Assembly (NCBI GenBank): GCA_001942415.1
Contig: MKJX01000011.1
Span: 1-64,000, forward strand
Length of the DNA: 64,000 bases
Source: Pseudonocardia sp. CNS-139
GTDB lineage: Bacteria; Actinomycetota; Actinomycetes; Mycobacteriales; Pseudonocardiaceae
Direction: 5' to 3'
In this document: in pieces, positions 8,845 through 16,593 of the stretch
Position numbering within the stretch: the first letter of the stretch is position 1
Layout of the letters: each line of letters opens with the position of its first letter
The notes under the pieces: model-generated
The model's database searches: none
What the model was told of the DNA's origin: nothing
The model's input: the letters and a program-made list of their open reading frames with translations, nothing else
Position numbers and translations under genes: made by a program

Positions 8845-9593
8845 CTACCCGAGGTGCTGACGGAAGAACCGGTCGACCAGCTGCCAGCCCGCGACCGCGG
8901 CATCGGGTCGGTACGACGGCCGGTCGACGGCGAAGAACGCATGCCCGGCACCGTCGAACGTGTGGAACTCGATGTCCTTGCCGAGCCCGGCGAGCACTGC
9001 TTCCAGCTCGTCGACCTCTGCCTTCGGTGGATACACGTCATCGGCGCCGAACAGCCCGAGCACGGGAGCGGAGAGCTTGGGCGCCGGTGGATGAGGGGCG
9101 GGATCGTCAGGCCGGTCGCGCGGGCGGGGTGCCGATGACGAAAGGGCCGTAGCAGTCCGCGACGCGCGACGTCGAGTTCACAGCCGGCCAGGAACGCCTG
9201 CCGTCCCCCGGAGCAGTACCCGATCACGCCGACCTTGCCGTTGCTCCCCGCAAGGTCCCTGAGATGGGCCGCGGCCCCGGCGACGTCGCCGACGAGGCGC
9301 TCGTCCGGCACCGTGCCCGCGGCTCGCGACGCGGCCGCCGCCTCCTCCGGACCGGCGCCCGGAGCGTCACGATGGTGCAGGTTCGGACAGATCGCTGCGA
9401 ACCCGAGTGCGGCGAACCGCCTGGTGATCTCCTTGGTGGCCGGGTCGAAGCCCGGCATGTGGTGGATGACCACGACGGAGCCGCGTGCGTCGGCACCGGC
9501 CGGAGTGGCGAGGTACGCGGGAATCTCGTCCCCTGCGTGCCCTGTGATCGTGACCATTCCGGCCGTCAGTGCTTCCGGCAGCACGTTGGTCAT
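8845..9593 (-). CDS. Dienelactone hydrolase family protein (frame-broken)
   Basis: An alpha/beta hydrolase of about 245 residues that would open a dienelactone or similar ester. The N-terminus from ATG 9593 reads VVVIHHMPGFDPATKEITRR and GVIGYCSGGRQA, where Cys is the nucleophile typical of the family. The frame breaks near 9170 and 9100. The C-terminus then reads LGLFGADDVYPPKAEVDELEAVL and FDGAGHAFFAV, supplying the catalytic Asp and His. All three catalytic residues survive the breaks. It leads an operon with the CoA-transferase; operator-like element 3 is about 195 bases upstream. Confidence 0.82.
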
Positions 9594-9786
9594 GGTCGGG
9601 TCCTCTCGTGTGAAGCGGATGTGGGGACGGGATGTCGCGGCGGACGTCCGGCCGGCACGTCAACCACGCCCTGACACGCCGGCCGAGCCATCTGTCTGCA
9701 GCCGTGCCGGCACCCGCCACGCAGGTCGGCCCCGGCGTCCACGCGGGGGTGGGGTGCCGGCATCGAGTCCTCACTGACGGATGATT

Positions 9787-9806
9787 TGTATGCATTTTAG
9801 ACTACA
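9787..9806 (-). promoter_or_regulatory. Operator-like element 3 (hydrolase-CoA transferase / DoxX divergent promoter)
   Basis: Minus-strand TGTAGTCTAAAATGCATACA agrees with the consensus at nearly every conserved position and is a near-palindrome (TGTAGTC / GCATACA). It lies between the divergent hydrolase and DoxX genes, 51 bases before the DoxX start. Confidence 0.6.
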
Positions 9807-9856
9807 CTAGAGCATGCGAACAGCCACTCAGGGTGCTGCGGAAGGGAGCGACCGGG

Positions 9857-10372
9857 ATGGATCGGGTCGACGCTGCGATGTTGCTACTGCGACTCGTGGT
9901 CGGAGGGGTCATGGTCGTGCACGGGCTCAACCACGCCTTCGGCGGCGGGCGGCTCGCCGGTGCGGCCCGCTGGTTCGAGAGCCTCGGGCTGCGACACGGG
10001 CTGCTGCAGGCGGCGATGAGTGCGACCGTCGAGGTCGTTGCCGGTGTCGGGCTCGTCCTCGGGCTGTTCACGCCGTTCTCGGCGGCGGCCGTCGTCGGCG
10101 TCATGCTGGTGGCGGGGGTGGTCGCCCACCGGCGCAACGGCTTCTTCGTCTTCCGCGACGGCTACGAGTACGTGCTGGTCCTCGCCCTCGCGGCCGTGGT
10201 CGTGGCACTGGCCGGACCCGGAGCCCTGTCGGTCGATGCCGCGCTGGGGATCGTCGTCGCCGGCAGCTGGGGCGTCCTCATCGCCTGCGGGCTCGGGCTG
10301 GTCGGTGTGGTGGCTCTCCTCGGCGTCACGTACCGGCCCGAGCCGGCCGAACCTACGGCCGCAGGGCGTTGA
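9857..10372 (+). CDS. DoxX-family membrane protein
   Basis: A 171-residue integral membrane protein with four predicted hydrophobic helices (AAMLLLRLVVGGVMVVHGL; VEVVAGVGLVLGLFTPF; VLVLALAAVVVALAG; VLIACGLGLVGVVALLG). DoxX proteins are found with oxidoreductases and catabolic clusters; a precise role is not established. The ATG at 9857 is chosen because GGAAGGGAG lies 8 bases upstream; an in-frame ATG at 9833 lacks this. Its stop overlaps the -35 box of the next promoter. Confidence 0.8.
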   Translation: MDRVDAAMLLLRLVVGGVMVVHGLNHAFGGGRLAGAARWFESLGLRHGLLQAAMSATVEVVAGVGLVLGLFTPFSAAAVVGVMLVAGVVAHRRNGFFVFRDGYEYVLVLALAAVVVALAGPGALSVDAALGIVVAGSWGVLIACGLGLVGVVALLGVTYRPEPAEPTAAGR

Positions 10373-10397
10373 GTCTGTAGGCAAAAACGCATACAGT
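10369..10397 (+). promoter_or_regulatory. Promoter with embedded operator-like element 4
   Basis: TTGAGT, a 17-base spacer and TACAGT form a good promoter 81 bases upstream of the ABM gene. The 20-bp element TGTAGGCAAAAACGCATACA occupies 10376-10395, that is the spacer and part of the -10 box, which fits repression by occlusion. Confidence 0.65.
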
Positions 10398-10477
10398 CTG
10401 TGGCGAATCGTGGGAGATCGGATCCGCATCCCGGTCGTCACCGCCGAAGATCGTTCGTGCCGAGAGGACTCGCCGCC

Positions 10478-10794
10478 GTGCCGCAGATTGCGCAGTTCGC
10501 CCGCTTCGCCGCGAAGCCGGGACAGGGGGACAAGGTGTTCGCAGCGCTCGAGGACGCCGCGGCCGCGGCCGCAACGGAGGAGGGCACGCTGGTATACGCC
10601 ATCCACGTCGCGCAGGACGACCCCGACACGATCTGGATGTACGAGCTGTACGCGAGCCCCGAGGCGCAGGCGGCGCACTCGGGGAGCGAGGCGACTGCGC
10701 GGCTTCGCGCGGCCGTCGGCGATCTGCTCGTCGAGCCGCTCACCGTCTCGCGGGGGGTGCCGACCAAGGCCTTCGGGCTCCCGGACGCCAGTAG
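10478..10794 (+). CDS. Antibiotic biosynthesis monooxygenase (ABM) domain protein
   Basis: A small ferredoxin-like-fold protein of about 100 residues: IAQFARFAAKPGQGDKVFAAL, then GTLVYAIHVAQDDPDTIWMYEL and YASPEAQAAH, the usual ABM pattern of quinol-type or heme-type monooxygenases. GTG 10478 follows GAGAGGA. As written the frame runs on into the next gene without a stop. One missing base anywhere between about 10750 and 10790 would end it at TAG 10792, which I take as the likely end. A true fusion to the serine hydrolase is the alternative. Confidence 0.65.
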
Positions 10795-10816
10795 CCCGAC
10801 GACAGGGGGAACCGCC

Positions 10817-11978
10817 ATGGACAAGCTCACCGACGAGCGGGTCGAGGCAGCGATGGACCAGGCCCGGGCCGCGGGTGAGGAAGGGCTGGGGGTCGCGGCC
10901 TACCTCGGCGACGAGCTGGTCATCAACACCTGGGCAGGGCTGGCCGACTCCGACGCAGGTCGGCCGGTCGACGGGTCGACCCTGTTCCAGGTCTTCTCCG
11001 TGACCAAGGCGCTGACCGCGACCGCGCTGCACGTGCTCGCGGACCGCGGCTTCGTCGACTACGAGCTGCCGATCGCCCGCTACTGCCCGAGTTCGCGCGC
11101 GGGGCAAGCACCGGATCACGGTCCGTGACGCGTTGTGCCACCGGGCCGGAGTTCCGCAGATGCCGGTCGGAGTCACGCCGGAACTGATGTACGACTGGGA
11201 CTGGATGATCAGTCGCATCGAGCAGCACCGTCCGTGGTTCCCGGCCGGCAGCACCAACGCCTACCACGTGCTCGTCTGGGGCTGGCTGATCGGTGAGGTG
11301 ATCCGGCGGGCGGACCCGGAGGGGCGCTCGGTCGCGCAGTTCGTCGCGGACGAGGTGTGCGCACCGCTCGGAATCGCCGACTTCCACCTGCCGCTGCCCA
11401 AGCAGCACGCCCCGCGGGTCACCGTGCTGAAGGCCGACTGGCAGCCCGTCACGGATCCCGACCACCTGCGGGACGCGGCTCAGCCCGTCGCGGTCGCGGC
11501 TGCGCCCGAGGTGCACAACCGGGAGGACACGTGGTTCGCATGCCTTCCCGGCGCCGGGGCGATCGCGAACGCGGAGTCCGTGGCGCGGCTGTTCGCGATG
11601 CTCGCCCAGCGCGGGACCTTCCGCGGGGTTCGCCTGCTGTCGAGCGAGCGGGTCGAGTCCTTCCGGATCCCGCGTGACGACACGCGCGCCGACGACATGA
11701 TCTTCGAGGCGCCGGCGTGGATCGGGCAGGGCGGGTACTGGCTCGGCGGCGATCTGCGCCGCCGCATCCCGGACGACGGCAGCCACCCCGTCGTGCTCAA
11801 CCAGCCCGGTGCGGGCGGGTCGACCGGCTGGGCCGAGCTCGACACCGGGCTGGCGGTGTCGATCTGCCACAACCGGCAGTTCGTCGTCGACCGCAAGGAT
11901 CCGAACTTCGTCGCGCGGATCACGCCGATCGCCGATGCGGTGCGCGAGGTCGCGCGGGAACGCGGCGCTCGTGGGTGA
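10817..11978 (+). CDS. Serine hydrolase, class C beta-lactamase/esterase family (frame-broken)
   Basis: An esterase or lactonase of the beta-lactamase fold, about 387 residues. ATG 10817 follows AGGGGGA. The nucleophile motif SxxK is SVTK in LFQVFSVTKALTATAL near residue 60. Two closely spaced base losses near 11090 interrupt the expected WPEFARGGKHRITVRDAL stretch, after which CHRAGVP, the YxN-like region (NAYHVLVWGWLIGEV) and GGSTGWAELDTGLAVSICHN follow in one frame. Family members hydrolyse esters, lactones or beta-lactams. In this catabolic setting ester or lactone hydrolysis is more likely than drug resistance. Confidence 0.78.
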
Positions 11979-12372
11979 GACGGCGCGCGGCGACGCCGTG
12001 GCAGGAGAGCGGAACGCGCGGGCGCTCTTCGGGGACGAGCGCTACCGGCGCACCCGCGTCGACGCGGCGCCCAGCCGGCGGCGCGATCTCCTCGGGTTCG
12101 CCGACGAGGTCGTGTTCGGACGGGTCTACGCCCGCGACGGGCTGAGCCCGCAACAGCGCTCGCTCTGCACGATCGCCGCGCTGACGGTCCTCGGCCATCC
12201 CGCCCAGCTGCGGGCGCACATCGGTGGCGCCCTCAACGTCGGTGTCAGCCCGGAGGAGATCGTCGAGGTGATCACGCAGATGGCGATGTACGGCGGCTTC
12301 CCCCCGGCGCTCAACGCCATGGAGATCGCCGACGAGTGCCTGCGCGACCACGGCTGCGGCGGTGACGCATGA
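11971..12372 (+). CDS. Carboxymuconolactone decarboxylase family protein
   Basis: 133 residues of the CMD/AhpD fold. SPQQRSLCTIAALTVLGHP and LRAHIGGALNVGVSPEEIVEVI are family signatures, and MYGGFPPALNAMEIA is the C-terminal helix where many relatives carry a Cys. It starts at GTG 11971, overlapping the end of the serine hydrolase by 8 bases, and its stop overlaps the start of the next gene (ATGA). The tight packing means one operon. Exact chemistry unknown. Confidence 0.8.
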   Translation: MGETARGDAVAGERNARALFGDERYRRTRVDAAPSRRRDLLGFADEVVFGRVYARDGLSPQQRSLCTIAALTVLGHPAQLRAHIGGALNVGVSPEEIVEVITQMAMYGGFPPALNAMEIADECLRDHGCGGDA

Positions 12373-13291
12373 CGACGGGGTCGCTGCACGTCGGGTTCGT
12401 CGGGCTCGGCAACATGGGATCGGCTCTTGCGCACCGGCTGGCCGCTGCCGATGGTGTCGTCCTCACCGTCTTCGACCTGGACGACGCGCGCTGTCGCGAG
12501 CTCGCCGCGGCCGGGTCGGCTGTGGCGGAGTCGCCGCGCGACCTCGCGAAGACCTCGAAGGTGATCCTCACCTGCCTGCCCACGTCGGAGCACGTGCAGG
12601 CGGTGGTGTTCGACCCGCTCGGGTTGGCGGACGGTCTCGCCGAGGGCTCGTTGCTCGTCGACTGCACGAGCGGCGATCCCCGCATCACCCGGCGGATCGG
12701 GGACCGGCTCGCCGAGCGCGGTGTCGGGCTGGTCGATGCTCCGGTGAGCGGCGGCCCGCAGGGCGCTGCGGCAGGCACGATCGCGCTGCTCGCGGGAGGT
12801 CCGGCGGAGGATGTGGCGCGGGCCCGCCAGGTCCTCGGACTGATCTCGCCGAACGTGCGCCACGTCGGACCGCTCGGTGCCGGACACACCGTCAAGCTGC
12901 TCAACAACGTTCTCGCGGCGGGGCACCGGATGCTGGCGTTCGAGACCGCCGCGGTCGCCGCGGCGAACGGTGTGGATCCGCGCACGTTCATCGAGGCCGT
13001 CAACATCTCCTCGGGGCGTAGCTACGCCACCGAGGTGACCATGCCCCGGCACGTGTTCGGCGAGCGGCTCGAACAGGGTTTCTCGCTCGGGCTGATGGCG
13101 AAGGACGTCGATCTCGGTCGCAGCCTGGTCGGTCCGGGCTTCGACGGCCTCTCGCTCGCGCGCGAGGTGGCGAGGCGGCTGGCCGACGCCCTCGCGGCGC
13201 TCGGCGCCGACGCGACATCAACCGGACGCTGGAGCTCTACGAGCGGGCTGCGGACCGGACGGTCGCGACGTCCGAGCGAACCGGAGCCTGA
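12369..13291 (+). CDS. NAD-binding beta-hydroxyacid dehydrogenase (HIBADH/GlxR-like, one frame break)
   Basis: A 3-hydroxyisobutyrate or tartronate-semialdehyde reductase-type dehydrogenase of about 307 residues. The Rossmann motif is GFVGLGNMGSALAHRL (residues 9-24); the substrate-binding DAPVSGGPQGAAAGT follows near 125, and the catalytic Lys is in GHTVKLLNNVLAAG near 175. The frame breaks near 13210 and the tail then reads DINRTLELYERAADRT to TGA 13289-13291. It is downstream of a CMD gene (ATGA overlap) and directly upstream of an SMP-30 gene. It would reversibly oxidise a branched hydroxy acid. Confidence 0.85.
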
Positions 13292-13292
13292 C

Positions 13293-14238
13293 GTGGGTGC
13301 CGGCCGAGCGGTCGAGGGCGCGTCGGCCGCGGCACCGGCGGAGGCCGAGCCGTTCGCGGCGCTGCCGCCGTCGCTGCGGAGGGGCGACCGGCGCTCGGTG
13401 TGGGCCGAGGCCGTGCTCGGGGTCGAGCACGTGGACTCGTTCCTCGAGGGACCGTGCTTCGGCCGGGACGCACGCTCTACGTCTCCGATCTCGCGCACGG
13501 CCGGATCCTCACGATCTCGCCGGAGGGCGCCGTCGCGGTGCTCGTCGAGACCGAGGGCGAGCCGAACGGGCTGGCCGTGCACCGCGACGGGAGCCTCTGG
13601 GTGGCCGACTACCGTCGCGGCATCCTCGCCGTCGACCCGCGGACGGCCGAGGTCCGCATCGTCGTGGACCGGTACCGCTTCGAGGCGCTGCGGGGGGTGA
13701 GCGACCTCGTGTTCGGCGCAGACGGCAGCCTCTACTTCTCGGATCAGGGCCAGTCCGATCTGGCGAACCCCACCGGGCGGGTGTTCCGCTACCGCGACAC
13801 CGACGGGCTCACGCTGCTCATGGACGGTCTCGCAAGTCCCAACGGGATGGCGCTGGGCCGCGCGGAGACGTCCTCTATGTGGCAGTGACCAGGGCGAACA
13901 GCGTGTACCGCATTCCGTTGCGGGCCGACGGGCGGGTGGGCAAGACCGGCGTGCACCTGCACCTGTCCGGCGGGTCCGGTGGGCCGGACGGGTTGGCCAC
14001 CGACGCGCTCGGGGGTCTCGCCGTCGCACATTACGGGCTCGGGCGGGTCTGGCTGTTCGACGCGTTCGGCCTGCCGGCCGGACACGTGCACGTCCCGCAG
14101 GGGCTCGGGACGACCAACGTCGCGTTCGGGGGTCCGGACGGGCGCACCCTCTACATCACAGAGGCATCAAGCAGCACGGTTGTGCGCGCTCCCGTCCCGG
14201 TGCCCGGCCTGCGGCTGTTCTCGCACGCCGGCGAGTGA
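13293..14238 (+). CDS. SMP-30/gluconolactonase-type beta-propeller lactonase (two frame breaks)
   Basis: A calcium-dependent lactonase-type propeller of about 315 residues. GTG 13293 follows the previous stop by one base. It is split over three frames: VWAEAVLGVEHVDSFLEGPC; then TLYVSDLAHGRILTI, GEPNGLAVHRDGSLWVADY and GVSDLVFGADGSLYFSDQG; then LYVAVTRANSVYRIPL, GGPDGLATDALGGLAVAHY and RTLYITEASSSTVV. Breaks near 13465 and 13855 each fit one lost base. The metal-site Glu, Asn and Asp motifs (EGP, PNG, PDG) are all visible. It would hydrolyse a lactone made by the dehydrogenase or a monooxygenase. Confidence 0.83.
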
Positions 14239-14329
14239 CGGCGGGACGGCGACACGGCGTGGAACGTTGCCCGGCCGGCCGGACGCCGGCCGTATCAGGA
14301 ACTCCGGTGAGTCACCACGGGGAGAGACC

Positions 14330-14977
14330 ATGGTTCGCGCACGCAAGGTGCTGGGCGTCCGGGAGCAGTACGGCGTCGCCGGCGCGGCCGGCAGCCACCC
14401 GCGGCTCTGCAGCATGTTCCCGACAACGCTCGTGGAGACCGGCGGGGTGGTCGAGATTCCCGGGGAGGACTGCGCGGTCGTGGCGGCCGGCCACCTCGTC
14501 GTCGTCGTGGGTGAGCGGATCCCCCGCTTCACGATCCGGGCGGACATGGCGTCGGCGGCCGTCGACGTCACGGCCGGCCTCTCCTTGTGCGAGCCGGAAT
14601 GGTACGGCGAGAGCCGGAGCACACAGCGCCCGTCACGGCTGGTGGCCACGGCCGTCGACTCGTGGGCGGTGCTGGGGAAGCCGCTGGTTCCCGGATCGGC
14701 CGGCTCGGTCCGGCGGGTGCGGACCTGGCACGGCGGGCGGCTCGTGGCGGACGTCGGGACGGACGCGATGCGGCTGCCGGTCCTCGACCTGCTCACCTAC
14801 CTCAGCGACTACATGACCCTCGAGCCCGGTGACGTGCTGTTCACCGGCGGTGTCGACACGCTCCCGCTCCACCCCGGCGACCGGCTCGCCGTCGAGGTCG
14901 ACGGCCTCGCGCGGGCCGAGGCCGACGTCGTGCCGCTCTCCCTGGACGGGCTCCAGCTCGCGGGCGGTCGGTCGTGA
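14330..14977 (+). CDS. FAH-fold protein, possibly non-catalytic partner
   Basis: 215 residues, intact, starting at ATG 14330 after GGGGAGAG. The C-terminal half (PVLDLLTYLSDYMTLEPGDVLFTGG and HPGDRLAVEVDGLA) is clearly fumarylacetoacetate hydrolase/2-oxopent-4-enoate hydratase fold. In the part that normally holds the metal ligands (E-x-E and a later Asp) I see EDCAVVAAG and LSLCEPEW instead, so the metal site looks degenerate. It overlaps a second FAH gene by 4 bases (GTGA), which keeps the ligands. A hetero-oligomer with one active subunit is a reasonable guess. Confidence 0.7.
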   Translation: MVRARKVLGVREQYGVAGAAGSHPRLCSMFPTTLVETGGVVEIPGEDCAVVAAGHLVVVVGERIPRFTIRADMASAAVDVTAGLSLCEPEWYGESRSTQRPSRLVATAVDSWAVLGKPLVPGSAGSVRRVRTWHGGRLVADVGTDAMRLPVLDLLTYLSDYMTLEPGDVLFTGGVDTLPLHPGDRLAVEVDGLARAEADVVPLSLDGLQLAGGRS

Positions 14978-15821
14978 CGGCGTTCGTGCGGTTCCGGTCG
15001 CGGCCGGGGACGTCCGTTTCGGCCACCTGGTGGACGGCCGGGTCCACGAGCTCGACGGCGACATCCTGGACGATCCGGCCGAGACGGGGCGGGCGTTCGC
15101 CCTCGCGGACATCGAGCTTCTCGTCCCGCTCGATCCGGACCGGGTCGGAAAGGTCGTCGGTGTCGCCAGCAACTACAACGACCCGGCGGCCCCGCGCGGT
15201 CCGGCGCCGCATCCCCGGTGGTTCGCCAAGCAGGCGTCGGCGCTCGCCGTGCACGACGCGACCGTCGAGCTGCCCAGGCACGCGGGGAATCTCAACCACG
15301 AGGGTGAGCTCGTCGTCATCGTCGGCAGGGGCGGGCGGCGTATCCCGCTCGCTCGCGCAGCTGACCACATCCTGGGTGTGACGGTCGGTAACGACTGGAG
15401 CGAGAACACCTGGTACGTCGAGGTGAACGGCGAGGACGATCCCTCGCGGGTCGTGTCGAAGGCCGTCGACGGCTGGGCGGTGCTCCATCCGGTGGTGCAC
15501 CGCGGCCTCGACTTCGCCGACCTGGGCATCGAGATCCGGGTCAACGGCGACGTCGTCGCCTTCGGGCGCACCAGCCAGATGGTGAACGACCCGCTGTACC
15601 TCATCCACTACCTGAGCTACTACGTGACGTTGGCACCGGGCGACGTCATCTTCACGGGGACGGTGGCGCCGCCGGTGCAACCCGGCCACCATCGGGACGT
15701 CTTCGACGGCGACGTCGTCGAGGTCGAGATCGAGAACATCGGCGTGCTCCGGAACCGGGTCGTGCTGGCCTCGACGGCCGGCGCGACGCACCTGCCCGTC
15801 CGGCACACCCGGGCGCCCTGA
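14974..15821 (+). CDS. Fumarylacetoacetate hydrolase family protein (one frame break)
   Basis: A metal-dependent hydrolase, decarboxylase or isomerase acting on 2,4-diketo acids, about 282 residues. It starts at GTG 14974 (VTAFVRF) and the frame shifts near 14995 into VAAGDVRFGHLVDGRVHELD. Then come VGKVVGVASNYNDPA, the metal ligands in NHEGELVVIVGRGG, VTVGNDWSENTWYVE, RTSQMVNDP and LAPGDVIFTGT, all normal for the family. It is the last gene of a nine-step transcription unit and ends inside a strong hairpin shared with the convergent transporter operon. Confidence 0.85.
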
Positions 15822-15846
15822 CGGCTCCCGAAGCGAGCCGTCAGGG
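15816..15846. terminator. Bidirectional terminator between FAH and LivF genes
   Basis: CCCTGACGGCTC and GAGCCGTCAGGG pair perfectly over 12 bp around a 7-base loop. It begins in the FAH stop codon and ends 20 bases from the stop of the convergent transporter gene, the ideal place for a two-way terminator. Confidence 0.8.
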
Positions 15847-15865
15847 CCGACCGTGCCGCAGGGCG

Positions 15866-16593
15866 CTAATCGCCGCCGATCGGGTCCGCCGTCGCGCCGA
15901 GGTACCCGGACTCGATCCTCTCGACCTGATCGGCCATGTCCCGCGCGGTCCCGACGCGACGACCCGGCCGTGACCGAGGATCGACGCCTCGTCGGCGATC
16001 TCGAGGGCCATGTGCACGTGCTGCTCGACGAGCAGCACACCGATGCCGAGCTCGTCGGCGATCTGCCGCACGACGCCCAGCAGCCTGGTCACGACGATCG
16101 GCGCCAGCCCCATGCTGAGCTCGTCGATGACCAGCAGTCTCGGCCGGGACAGGAGCCCGCGACCGACCGCGAGCATCTGCTGCTCTCCTCCGGAGAGGAC
16201 CCCCGCCTGGCGGCCCAACAACGGCTGGAGCTCGGGCAGGTACTTCATGACGAGGGAGATGTCGGCGCCGGATCGCCGCGCGGCGAGCTGGAGGTTCCGC
16301 CCTGCGGTCAAGCTCCGGAACAGACACCGGTCATCGGGGACGTAGGCCAGCCCGCGACGAGCGGTCAGATGCGGGCGGCGCACCGACGGCGCTGCGCCCA
16401 GCACCTCCACCTCGCCACCGAGTGCGGGCAGGATCCCGGCAAGCGTCCGCAGCACGGTCGTCTTCCCGGCGCCGTTGGGCCCGAGCAGGACGACCACCTG
16501 GCCCGCCGCCACCGTCAGGTCGACGTCCCGGACGACGGCCATCCGCCCGTACCCGCTGACCAGGCCGGAGATCCGCAGTACCCGATCGCTCAC
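15866..16593 (-). CDS. livF: Branched-chain-type ABC transporter ATP-binding protein (LivF)
   Basis: About 242 residues. Walker A is [16 protein letters not shown] near residue 37, the ABC signature [17 protein letters not shown] and Walker [12 protein letters not shown]. It energises uptake together with the fused permease/ATPase just upstream. GTG 16593 overlaps that gene by 4 bases. Near 15945 the frame shifts; the normal C-terminus reads [17 protein letters not shown] to TAG 15866. The transported solute is unknown: Liv-type systems in degraders also carry aromatic and small organic acids. Confidence 0.87.

Noticed and set aside
10817-11978. Antibiotic-resistance beta-lactamase
   Set aside because: The SxxK fold is shared with esterases and lactonases, and the operon context is catabolic; nothing supports drug resistance.
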